Source: Bryobacteraceae bacterium
Lineage (GTDB): Bacteria; Acidobacteriota; Terriglobia; Bryobacterales; Bryobacteraceae
NCBI GenBank assembly: GCA_019752335.1
Contig: JAIEMJ010000015.1
Location: 62,001 to 126,000, forward strand
Direction: 5' to 3'
DNA length: 64,000 bases
Translations under genes and position numbers: made by a program
The notes under the pieces: model-generated
Seen by the model: the letters and a program-made list of their open reading frames with translations, nothing else
Told to the model about the DNA's origin: nothing
The model's database searches: none
In this document: positions 54,280-62,053 of the stretch, piece after piece
How positions within the stretch are numbered: position 1 is the first letter of the stretch
How the letters are laid out: each line of letters opens with the position of its first letter

Positions 54280-54363
54280 CTAGATCAGCAGCGTGATCCG
54301 CGCCATAGCGAGCGCCACCGTGTCTGTTGCCTCTGCCGCGGCTATCTCAGAATGCTTGCCCTG
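54280..54363 (-). pseudogene. Remnant of an acyltransferase 3' end
   Basis: Read on the minus strand this segment encodes SEIAAAEATDTVALAMARITLLI and then a stop (TAG). The last 22 codons of the intact acyltransferase at 55489 read AEEVAASEDAAALAMARIALLI. The two copies also align at DNA level (GATCCGCGCCAT is shared) in the same orientation, and they bracket the phospholipase C gene. No start or body of the second copy remains. Confidence 0.7.
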
Positions 54364-54370
54364 GGCACTA

Positions 54371-55465
54371 CTACCATGGCTCCGTGATCCTACAGCCCTT
54401 TGGCGCATTCACCGGATTGCACCGCGCCTTCTGCCCATCGGGCAACGACACGCTGTATCCTGACCCCTCCGCCTTCCACTCATACGGATAATCCGTACTC
54501 AGAATCTGCGCCCCGCTTGCCAACGCTGCATCGCGCCGCTTCGTATCGCCGGCCCGTATCGCCCGCGCCCCGCCGTCCGTCATCGTCCGCACCAGATACC
54601 CCTTCCGCACCAATTCTGGAATCTCCGGCGATAGCGGGTTGTTCATCTTCACAAACGCCGCGTCCGGTGTTCCGGGCCTGGCGTTGGTAAACACCATGCG
54701 CCCCTCGAGCGATTCATGTCCCTCCACGTAGAGCGGCGTCACCTTCTCCTGGTCGAACAAAAACACCACCTTGCCGCGGGCCTGCTTCAGTTCCGGCCAA
54801 CCCCTCTTCAGCACTGCCTCCTCCAGCGTGGCGAACTGGCCGCGCACCTGGTCCGGCGTGACCACCTCGCGGTCCGCAAACACGGACCGGATCTCGGCAT
54901 CGAGCGCATCCATCGTCGCCTTCGTGATCTTCTCGGGCTCGACAAATTCCGGCCGCGACCTCCCGCCTTTGTTCTCGATCTGGATATAGATCGGCAGATG
55001 CCCCGGATGCGCCCGCGACCAGCGCTTCACTATCTGAAGGCACCCCACGAACGTCGGACAGTGGCTGCGCACGTCGACGTCCTGTGCGTGCAGGACCTTG
55101 AAGCCAGGCTTCCGCATGACGGCTTGGTCAAAGGGCGGGGGATCCGCCGGCAGACCCTCCTTGGCCACCAGCTTTGGGTAAAGGGGGTCGGCAAACAGTC
55201 CACCCTTCGCGTCGCCATAGACGTCGATTTCGAGTTGCCGGACGCCTGCATCAAGCTGCGCTTCAATCGGCGGGTGCCGGTAAGCCAGGCTCTCGGCCGC
55301 CGCCGGATTCTGTTTTCTCAGCAATGCCATCTCACTCGACGCGAGGCCCACATGATAGCTGTTGTGTGTCCCCACGAACTGAATCTGGTTCATCCGCACC
55401 GGCTGCGCGCCGGCCAGCCCGGCACTCACGAAGAGAAGGAAAATCCGCCACATGACACCCAGCAT
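54371..55465 (-). CDS. Secreted Ca2+-dependent phosphoinositide phospholipase C-like enzyme
   Basis: A 364-residue exported protein with a signal peptide (~1-20). The first catalytic segment is FVGTHNSYHVG (His), then QLEIDVYGD (Glu and Asp, metal ligands), KVLHAQDVD (second His) and PIYIQIENKGG, consistent with the Ca2+-dependent PI-PLC (PLCc1-type) family. C-terminal ILSTDYPYEWK closes the barrel. AGGG lies 4 nt before the ATG. It is 23 bp after the acyltransferase stop and is followed by a decayed copy of that gene's tail, so it was probably inserted here. Confidence 0.88.
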   Translation of the reverse strand: MLGVMWRIFLLFVSAGLAGAQPVRMNQIQFVGTHNSYHVGLASSEMALLRKQNPAAAESLAYRHPPIEAQLDAGVRQLEIDVYGDAKGGLFADPLYPKLVAKEGLPADPPPFDQAVMRKPGFKVLHAQDVDVRSHCPTFVGCLQIVKRWSRAHPGHLPIYIQIENKGGRSRPEFVEPEKITKATMDALDAEIRSVFADREVVTPDQVRGQFATLEEAVLKRGWPELKQARGKVVFLFDQEKVTPLYVEGHESLEGRMVFTNARPGTPDAAFVKMNNPLSPEIPELVRKGYLVRTMTDGGARAIRAGDTKRRDAALASGAQILSTDYPYEWKAEGSGYSVSLPDGQKARCNPVNAPKGCRITEPW

Positions 55466-55488
55466 ACTGCCCTAGTGTTTCAATCCGT

Positions 55489-56205
55489 TTAGATTAAGAG
55501 CGCGATCCGCGCCATCGCCAGCGCTGCCGCGTCTTCTGACGCGGCTACTTCTTCGGCGGGCACCGTGTCGCCGAAGCGAATTACGAAGCGGCCGGACTCC
55601 GAAATGCCGCACGGCACCAACGGCAAGCCCGTCTTTCCCAGGTGCGATAAGAACCGGTCCACGCCCGGCAGAGGCGCCGTCAACTGCCCGGCTGACCCCG
55701 CCACGCCCTCCGGAAAAATGCCAATCGCCGCCGCGCTGCTTCGCGCGTCCTTGAGAATGCGCCGGACGGACTTGGCCGTGAACGCCGGGTTCTGGCCCGC
55801 AAACGACACCGGGTAACACTGCAGTACCTCGGCCACGCGCGGCAGCAGCCAGTCACCGGGCGACGGAATGCGCCAGGGGCCCAGGCGAATCGGCGGCCAG
55901 TTCGCCGTCACGATCCAGCGCACCGGCGGATCGGCCGTCCCGTAGCGCCGCACCAGCGCCTGGGTAAGTACGGCCGCCGTGTGCAGGATCCATAGTCCGG
56001 GCCGCTGGTAGTGGTTCGCCGCCAGGATGAAGCGCGGATTTTCGGGCAGGCGCTCCAGGCCTTCGAAGACCGGCCCGGGCTGCATTCGCTCCACGATCCG
56101 CGCCGTGAAGTTGACGATGTTGGTCGAGGTGCGGCTTGCCAGGTGCGGCGTCAGTCCGCGGACCAGGTCCCAGGGAACGGGATATTGAATCAACTCAGAC
56201 GGCAC
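55489..56205 (-). CDS. 1-acyl-glycerol-phosphate-acyltransferase-like (PlsC fold), carotenoid-cluster acyltransferase
   Basis: A 238-residue PlsC-type protein. Motif I is NHYQRPGLW (the usual HxxxxD Asp is replaced by Gly-Leu-Trp), and motif III is FPEGVAGSAGQL. By position, directly after a glycosyltransferase and within a carotenoid cluster, it resembles the acyltransferase (CrtO type) that esterifies glycosylated carotenoids in Staphylococcus. The missing motif-I Asp makes activity less certain. It overlaps the glycosyltransferase gene by 11 bp. Confidence 0.78.
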   Translation of the reverse strand: MPSELIQYPVPWDLVRGLTPHLASRTSTNIVNFTARIVERMQPGPVFEGLERLPENPRFILAANHYQRPGLWILHTAAVLTQALVRRYGTADPPVRWIVTANWPPIRLGPWRIPSPGDWLLPRVAEVLQCYPVSFAGQNPAFTAKSVRRILKDARSSAAAIGIFPEGVAGSAGQLTAPLPGVDRFLSHLGKTGLPLVPCGISESGRFVIRFGDTVPAEEVAASEDAAALAMARIALLI

Positions 56206-57310
56206 GGCCCTTCCAAAGGGTGCGGCGGTTGAAGGTGGTGGAGATCATCGCATTCAGCGCGATGGCCTGGAAAAAGTAGATGGCGTAGGGCGCCAGCAGC
56301 GCCTGGAAGATACCGCCGTACCAAGACGCGAACACCAGGGTGGGGACGAAGTAAAACAGCGCCGCCGCGATCCACAGTTGGTTGAGCATCAGCGCGGCTA
56401 GCATCGGCAACCAGGACGCCATTACGATGGACGCCAGCACCACCTGAAAGCCCGTTGCCGGGTTCACCACCAGGAAGCGAAACGCGTTCTTCTGAAAGCC
56501 GCGCCAGATGGCGCCCAAGCCATCGTACATGCGGACGCTGCCCAGCTTCTCTGCGCGCAGCACGCGCAAGCGCTGTTGGTGCCGCTTGGCCAACCGTGCG
56601 AGTTCCACGTCCTCAATGACGGAAGTCGCCACGGTGTTGTGGCCGCCTACAAACTCGTACGCCGACCGCTTCCACAGCATGCATTGTCCGTTCGCCAGCG
56701 ACTCGGAGCTCGACAGCGCGTTCACCTGCTTGGCGTTGACTCCGCAGAAATAGAGCGCGAAGGCGTACGGCAGGATCATCTTCTCCCAAACCGTCACGCA
56801 CTCCTGCTTGAGAAAAACGGTGGTGAGCGCCAGGTTCGCTTGCTTCGCGTAGTTCACCAGCGAGGGCGCGAACTCGGGCCGATACCACGTGTCGGCGTCG
56901 ACGAACAGCATCCAATCGGTCTTTACGGCTTCCGCGCCCGCAAAACAGGCGTTGTTCTTGCCTGCGACACCGCGCTTCAGCGGGGGCGGCTGCATCACGT
57001 AAGCCCCGGCCTCGCGCGCCAGTTCGCTGGTGCGGTCCGTGGAGAAGTCATCGACTACCAGCACATGGTTGGCAGGAAAGCTGCCCACGACGCGAGCGAT
57101 GTTGGCCTCCTCATTGCGGGCCGGGACGATCGCGGTCAGGCTGGCCGCCGGCGTGGTATCCACCGGCAGTTCCGGCAAGCGCAGATAATTGCGGCGGCTT
57201 TTCCAAGCAAAAAACGCCATCGCCAGCGAAAGCAGAAACGCGCCGCTGATCAGCGCGACATCGGTCGCGTGCCAGTCGGCGAAGAAGAGTTCAAGGTCAC
57301 TCGTGTTCAT
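56195..57310 (-). CDS. Membrane glycosyltransferase family 2 (CrtQ-like)
   Basis: A 371-residue protein: an N-terminal membrane helix (~19-36), a GT-A domain with LTAIVPARNEEANI, VVDDFSTDRTSEL (nucleotide-sugar Asp) and the metal motif FVDADTWY, an acceptor/base region SVIEDVELA, and three to four C-terminal hydrophobic segments (~285-360). The topology and the neighbours resemble CrtQ, which glucosylates C30 carotenoid acids. It ends overlapping the acyltransferase and starts 4 bp after the molybdoenzyme gene. Confidence 0.85.
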   Translation of the reverse strand: MNTSDLELFFADWHATDVALISGAFLLSLAMAFFAWKSRRNYLRLPELPVDTTPAASLTAIVPARNEEANIARVVGSFPANHVLVVDDFSTDRTSELAREAGAYVMQPPPLKRGVAGKNNACFAGAEAVKTDWMLFVDADTWYRPEFAPSLVNYAKQANLALTTVFLKQECVTVWEKMILPYAFALYFCGVNAKQVNALSSSESLANGQCMLWKRSAYEFVGGHNTVATSVIEDVELARLAKRHQQRLRVLRAEKLGSVRMYDGLGAIWRGFQKNAFRFLVVNPATGFQVVLASIVMASWLPMLAALMLNQLWIAAALFYFVPTLVFASWYGGIFQALLAPYAIYFFQAIALNAMISTTFNRRTLWKGRAV

Positions 57311-57314
57311 GCGT

Positions 57315-58742
57315 CTACGTGGGAATGCGGCGAATGGTCGGTCCGGCTACACCATCGGGGAACTGCGGCTTTTCTTGCGGCAACTGCCAACGCCCCTGGC
57401 CATCCTGGGCTCTCACCTCTACCAACTGCGCGTTTGCCGTGGCAGCTACCGTACCTTGCCACCGAGTCCAAGTATAAATGGAAAGCGCGGGCTCTAGCGA
57501 CATCGGCGCCCAAGGGCCTTGATCCACGCGTGCTTCCACGCGCTCGATCCCCCGCACGCCCGCGAACGCGACGCCGCCCAGGCGCAGTTGCTCCCCCTCG
57601 CGCGCGATCCGGTCAATGTGCGACATCGTATGCACGAAAGCGTCCTTGGAGAAGCCGCGCTTGGGCCACGTGCCGAAGTACGGCTTCGTCACAAAATCAA
57701 TCTCGCCGATCCACTTGATGTTCTTGAAGCCGTAATAGCGGGGCACCAGCAAACGAATGGGGAAGCCGTGGTTGCGGTTCAGCGTCTGCCCGTTCATGCC
57801 CAGCGCCAACATGAACTCATCTTCAAAGGCGTAGCTCACCGGGAAGCTATCGCCATGTCCATCCACGCCGAGCACGACGGCTTCCACCGCGCCGTCGCCC
57901 GCGTCGCGCCGGTCACACAACTGATCCAGCCGCACGCCGCTCCAATAGGCCGTTCCCATCAGGTCCGTCTTGAGCGTATTGGAGATGCAGCGTAGAGTCT
58001 GATAGCGTTCGCGCCGAGGCAGCCCGAGTAGTTCGTTGTAGCTGAAGTCGCGGATCAGCCGGCCCTCTCGCTTGATCCGCAGCCGCCAACGGCGCGGGTC
58101 GAGCGCGGGGTCCACTGAGTTCTTGCTCATCACGTAGAACTGCCCGACGGGCGTGATCGGCTTACGGACCAGCCCCTTCGGCAAGGGGTTCGGCGGCATC
58201 ACCATCGGGAAGAGGTCCACCGGCGTAACGGCACTCGCCGCGATCGAGCGATTCCGCACGTAGCTCTCCGCCGCGACGCCCACCGTGCCCGACAGCATCG
58301 ACGCGGAGATGAGAAACTCGCGCCGTTGCGAAGAGACGGCGCGGGGTTGTATCCGGACGAAGGCGATCAGCGCCGCCGCTGAGGGTAGCCAGAAGGCCAG
58401 GTTGCCCGGCCAGGACCAGAAATCGAAGCGGAAAGCATACAGCAACGCCAGGCCGGGCACGAGCGCGAAGCACCAAACGGGCCAGCCGCGCCGGGCCAGG
58501 AAGGCGGGGATCCACAACGCGAAGCCCAAGGCGGCGAGGCCGCCGGTGATCGCCCAAGGCTTCGCCCAGTCGCCGAGCACGTCCAGAATCGGCACCGCCC
58601 ACGCCGACGGCGTTTCCGCCATGATCCACTCGGCAATCGCCTCGGTGGGCAACGGCCAGCCCAACGCGTAGAAGGCGCCGTAGCTCACCACCAGGCCCAC
58701 CAGCGCGGCCAGCGAGCTATCGCGGATGCTCTGCCGGATCAT
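57315..58742 (-). CDS. Membrane-anchored sulfite-oxidase-like molybdopterin enzyme
   Basis: A 475-residue fusion. Residues ~10-130 hold four hydrophobic segments. Then comes a Tat-like signal at ~139-160 (QRREFLISASMLSGTVGVAAE), followed by an oxidoreductase molybdopterin domain whose Mo-ligand Cys is C252 (TLRCISNTL) and which carries HGFPIRLLVPRYYGFKNIKW. A dimerisation-type Ig domain ends the protein. The frame is open to 58814, but the ATG at 58742 overlaps the crtB stop by 4 bp and precedes the first helix. Its place inside a carotenoid operon is unusual. Substrate unknown; MsrP/YedY- or sulfite-oxidase-like. Confidence 0.85.
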   Translation of the reverse strand: MIRQSIRDSSLAALVGLVVSYGAFYALGWPLPTEAIAEWIMAETPSAWAVPILDVLGDWAKPWAITGGLAALGFALWIPAFLARRGWPVWCFALVPGLALLYAFRFDFWSWPGNLAFWLPSAAALIAFVRIQPRAVSSQRREFLISASMLSGTVGVAAESYVRNRSIAASAVTPVDLFPMVMPPNPLPKGLVRKPITPVGQFYVMSKNSVDPALDPRRWRLRIKREGRLIRDFSYNELLGLPRRERYQTLRCISNTLKTDLMGTAYWSGVRLDQLCDRRDAGDGAVEAVVLGVDGHGDSFPVSYAFEDEFMLALGMNGQTLNRNHGFPIRLLVPRYYGFKNIKWIGEIDFVTKPYFGTWPKRGFSKDAFVHTMSHIDRIAREGEQLRLGGVAFAGVRGIERVEARVDQGPWAPMSLEPALSIYTWTRWQGTVAATANAQLVEVRAQDGQGRWQLPQEKPQFPDGVAGPTIRRIPT

Positions 58743-59650
58743 GAGAAGCGCTCCTTCAAACGCAGCAGTCCGTGGCGCGCCATCGGCACTGCCATGCGCC
58801 GCGTGGTGATCCAATACTTTTCGAGCGGCGGCACCACGGCGCGCTGCGAGAAGACGTCGTAGCCGGCCCGTTCGATGCGGCCCAGGATCTGCTGATAGAC
58901 GTCCGAAGCCACTTGCACCGCGAAGCGCCCATCGCGATTCAGCAGCGGCACGCCGGGCTGCGAAGCCGCATAGAAGCGCCGCGCGCGGGCGATTTGGAAC
59001 TCCATCAACGCCCGGAAAGCGGGGTTCCGCTCGCCGCGGCCCAGCATCTCGCGCGTATAGCCGAACTGCGCCATTTCGTCCGCAGGTAGATAGATGCGGC
59101 CGCGTTGCCAGTCTTCGCCGAGGTCCCGCAGGATGTTCGTCAATTGCATGCCGATGCCGAGGTCAATCGCGTAGTTGAGGCCGGCTGCCTGGTCCGCCGG
59201 GCGCGCAAAGCCAATCACGTGCGACATCATCAAGCCCACCACGGAGGCGACACGGTAGCAGAAGACGCGTAGCTCGTCGAACGTCCGGTAGCGGGTGCAG
59301 TCCAGGTCCATGCGCATGCCCTCAATCAGTTCGAAGGGCAAGTCATGCGGTATGGCGTGGCGAGCCACGGCGTCCGTGAAGGCGGCGAGGACGCGATTTG
59401 GCGAATGCCCTTCGTCCAGCGCCCGGCGCGTCGCCACCGCCCACGCCTCAAGCTGCACGCGGCCTTCGTCCAGGTTGGTACACTCGTCCACCAGGTCGTC
59501 CGTCGTGCGGCAGAACCAATAGACGGCGTGCGCGGACCGCGCCAGCTCCCGCGGAAAGAAGCGCGTAGCGAAGAAAAAGCTCTTCGAGCCCGCCGCGGTC
59601 GCGCGCGCCGCTTCCGCGTAAATCGGTACTAGTTCGGTAGCCGTTCGCAA
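58739..59650 (-). CDS. crtB: Phytoene/squalene synthase
   Basis: A 303-residue all-alpha prenyl synthase that condenses two prenyl diphosphates head to head. The two aspartate-rich motifs are RTTDDLVDE (first) and NILRDLGEDWQRGRIYLP (second), both intact. In this operon context it makes phytoene (C40) or the C30 analogue 4,4'-diapophytoene; the sequence alone does not tell. Its start lies 22 bp inside the crtI 3' end, and it overlaps the molybdoenzyme gene by 4 bp. Confidence 0.94.
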   Translation of the reverse strand: MRTATELVPIYAEAARATAAGSKSFFFATRFFPRELARSAHAVYWFCRTTDDLVDECTNLDEGRVQLEAWAVATRRALDEGHSPNRVLAAFTDAVARHAIPHDLPFELIEGMRMDLDCTRYRTFDELRVFCYRVASVVGLMMSHVIGFARPADQAAGLNYAIDLGIGMQLTNILRDLGEDWQRGRIYLPADEMAQFGYTREMLGRGERNPAFRALMEFQIARARRFYAASQPGVPLLNRDGRFAVQVASDVYQQILGRIERAGYDVFSQRAVVPPLEKYWITTRRMAVPMARHGLLRLKERFS

Positions 59651-61113
59651 ATCAGTTTTTCCACAATCTTAGCCGAAGACAGGACGCCCGGCACGCCCGC
59701 GCCCGGATGCGTCCCGGCGCCGGCGAAATACAGATGCCGTATGTCCTCGGATTCATTATGGGGCCGAAACCAGGCCGATTGGCGAAAGATCGGTTCGAAG
59801 GAAAATGCCGCGCCCGCGTAGCTGCGCAACGTGGTCTCAAAGTCCAGCGGAGTGAAGCACCGCTCCGTGGCCAGGTTCTCCAGCAGCCCGGGCATGTATT
59901 GCTCGTCGAGGAACTTCATCACGCGATCACGGAAGGGCTTGGCTTGCGTCTTCCAGTCGATGCCGCTCTGCTGGTTCGGCACCGGGATCAGGACGTAGAA
60001 ACAGTCGTTGCCGGGGGGCGCCATCGTGGGGTCAGTCGCTGACGGGCGGTGTAAGTAGACGCTGAAATCCTCGGGCAGGGTCTTCGTATTGAAGATCTCG
60101 TCGAGTAAGCCGCGGTAGCGTTCGCACAGAATAATCGTGTGGTGCGCGAGATTCGGATATTGCTTGCGCGTACCAAAGTAAATTACGAAGAGTGACATCG
60201 AATAGCGCATCTTTTCAAGATGCCGGTTACTATTGCGGCGTCGTTCGCCGGGCGGTAGCATCAAGCGATAAGTATTGGCGATGTCGGCGTTGGAGACCAC
60301 GGCGTCGGCCAGAATCTGCTCTCCGCTCTCCAGGACGACGCCGCTGGCCGCGCCGTCGGCCGTCAGAATGCGCTTCACCGGCGCATTCAAGCGGACTTCG
60401 CCGCCCAATTCGTGAAACAGCCGTCCCAGTCCGTTCACCACCGCGCCGGTACCGCCCATGGCGTAATGGACGCCCCATTCGCGTTCCAGATGATGAATCA
60501 ACGCGTAAATGCTGGTCGTCTGGAAAGGGTTTCCGCCTACTAACAAGGGATGGAAACTAAAGACGCGACGGAGTAAGTCGTCCTTGATATAGCCCGAAAC
60601 AAACTGATATACCGTCTTGTAACTCTGCAGCCGGATTAAGTCTGGTGCGACCTTCATCATGTCGCCGAACTTGAGAAACGGCCGGTCCGACAATTCGGTG
60701 AAGCCCTTGGCGAAGATCGCCTTCGTGGCGCGGATCATGGCGCGGTAACCTTCGACATCCTGCGGGGAGAACTCCGCGACGCGGCGCTCCGTTTCCCGCT
60801 CGTCACCGCCATAGGAAAATGAGCGGCCGTCGTGAAACTCGATCCGGTAAAAGGGATCGACGGGAACGATCCGCACATAGTCTGCCGTCTTGCGTCCCGC
60901 CCCGGTGAACAGGTCATCGATCATAAAGGGGGCCGTGATGACGGTGGGGCCGGCGTCGAATTTGAAGCCGTCCTGCTCGTAGACATAGGCGCGACCGCCC
61001 AGCTTATCGCGCGCTTCTACTAACTCGACTTGGTAGCCCTTGGTTTGTAAACGAACTGCGGATCCTAGTCCGCCAAAACCACTACCGATGACAATAATCT
61101 TGCGCGCGGGCAT
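59629..61113 (-). CDS. crtI: Phytoene desaturase (CrtI/CrtN type)
   Basis: A 494-residue FAD-dependent carotenoid desaturase. GSGFGGLGSA (10-19) is the dinucleotide fold, followed by GGRAYVYEQDGFKFDAGPTVI, and the C-terminal FAGAGTHPGAGVPGVLSSAKI contains the CrtI-family signature. It introduces double bonds into phytoene to give coloured products. Overlaps crtE at its 5' end (32 bp) and crtB at its 3' end. Confidence 0.95.
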   Translation of the reverse strand: MPARKIIVIGSGFGGLGSAVRLQTKGYQVELVEARDKLGGRAYVYEQDGFKFDAGPTVITAPFMIDDLFTGAGRKTADYVRIVPVDPFYRIEFHDGRSFSYGGDERETERRVAEFSPQDVEGYRAMIRATKAIFAKGFTELSDRPFLKFGDMMKVAPDLIRLQSYKTVYQFVSGYIKDDLLRRVFSFHPLLVGGNPFQTTSIYALIHHLEREWGVHYAMGGTGAVVNGLGRLFHELGGEVRLNAPVKRILTADGAASGVVLESGEQILADAVVSNADIANTYRLMLPPGERRRNSNRHLEKMRYSMSLFVIYFGTRKQYPNLAHHTIILCERYRGLLDEIFNTKTLPEDFSVYLHRPSATDPTMAPPGNDCFYVLIPVPNQQSGIDWKTQAKPFRDRVMKFLDEQYMPGLLENLATERCFTPLDFETTLRSYAGAAFSFEPIFRQSAWFRPHNESEDIRHLYFAGAGTHPGAGVPGVLSSAKIVEKLICERLPN

Positions 61114-61909
61114 GCAAATACTCCACTAATTCCAACAGCGGACGGGCAGCGGCACCGTACGGGGCCAGACAATCCTTTGTCGCCGCTAGCTGCCCCTCCA
61201 AAGGACCCATCTCCTGGGCCTCACCATCCAAATAATCGTCGGTCATTTGCAGGGCCACACCATAGTGCCGCCCGAAGGATTGGAGGCCAGTATCCACCGG
61301 CCCCGGCGCGTAGGCGACGCCCGCCTCAATGGCGAGAAGGAACAAGGGCACCGTCTTCAGGTCGTTGAGTTGATCCCGGCACTGCTCGCGCCGGTCGCCG
61401 GAGAGCTCTAAGTCCATCACTTGACCACCGATCAGGCCGGTGCAATCAAGCGTTCGTAAGAGTGAGACCAGGAAGCGGCGCTGGCCCGGAAAGTAGCGCT
61501 CCGGCGCGTTCTGCTCCATCACCGTGCGCGCCGCGAGGGCCACCAAACCAAAAGCAGCCAGAAGCGCGGTGCTCTCGCCGTAAGCTACATGCGCCGAAGG
61601 GCGATTCCGCCGCGTGGCGTCGTTGTCCATGCAGGGAAGGTCGTCCACAATCAGCGACGCACAATGCAGCAATTCGGTGGCAGCGGCGGCGCGCAGGGTC
61701 AACGCCGCCTCAGAGTTCAAGAGTTGACCGGTCCGCAGGGCCAGCATCGGCCGCAGCCGCTGTGCTTCGCCCATCACGGCGTACTCCATGCAGGCGCTAA
61801 CCGGCGAAGCGCCCGCCGGTGGCAACACGCTGCGCAGTTCGTGCTCAATCAGCAGGCGATCCAAAGCTAAGTCCGGGCGGAGGGTGGGTCGGGTAACAAC
61901 AGACGCCAT
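61082..61909 (-). CDS. crtE: Polyprenyl diphosphate synthase (geranylgeranyl-type)
   Basis: A 275-residue isoprenyl synthase, slightly short for the family. The first Asp-rich motif is VDDLPCMDND (D89, D90, D95), followed by RRNRPSAH; the second is QMTDDYLDGE near 225, which keeps the first Asp pair. It supplies the prenyl diphosphate (C15 or C20) for crtB. The ATG at 61909 is preferred over 61927. First gene of the minus-strand carotenoid cluster, with an AT-rich promoter region upstream. Confidence 0.9.
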   Translation of the reverse strand: MASVVTRPTLRPDLALDRLLIEHELRSVLPPAGASPVSACMEYAVMGEAQRLRPMLALRTGQLLNSEAALTLRAAAATELLHCASLIVDDLPCMDNDATRRNRPSAHVAYGESTALLAAFGLVALAARTVMEQNAPERYFPGQRRFLVSLLRTLDCTGLIGGQVMDLELSGDRREQCRDQLNDLKTVPLFLLAIEAGVAYAPGPVDTGLQSFGRHYGVALQMTDDYLDGEAQEMGPLEGQLAATKDCLAPYGAAARPLLELVEYLHARAQDYCHR

Positions 61910-61932
61910 GAATCTCTTTCTTCTCAATGAAG

Positions 61933-61938
61933 ATTATA
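61933..61938 (-). promoter_or_regulatory. TATAAT -10 element of the carotenoid cluster
   Basis: A perfect TATAAT on the minus strand, with a weak TTCGTA -35 18 bp upstream (complement of 61957-61962), predicts a start near 61926, about 17 nt before crtE. The 144-bp region 61910-62053, shared with divergent comM, is conspicuously AT-rich. Confidence 0.5.
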
Positions 61939-62053
61939 GCTACGTTAGGAAAGATCTACGAACTTATGCGAAGAAAGAGCGAAATTGAGGTACATTTAGA
62001 CACTCTCGAAAAAATATGTGAGAATTTTCCCGCGCAAAACCCACTTACAGTAT

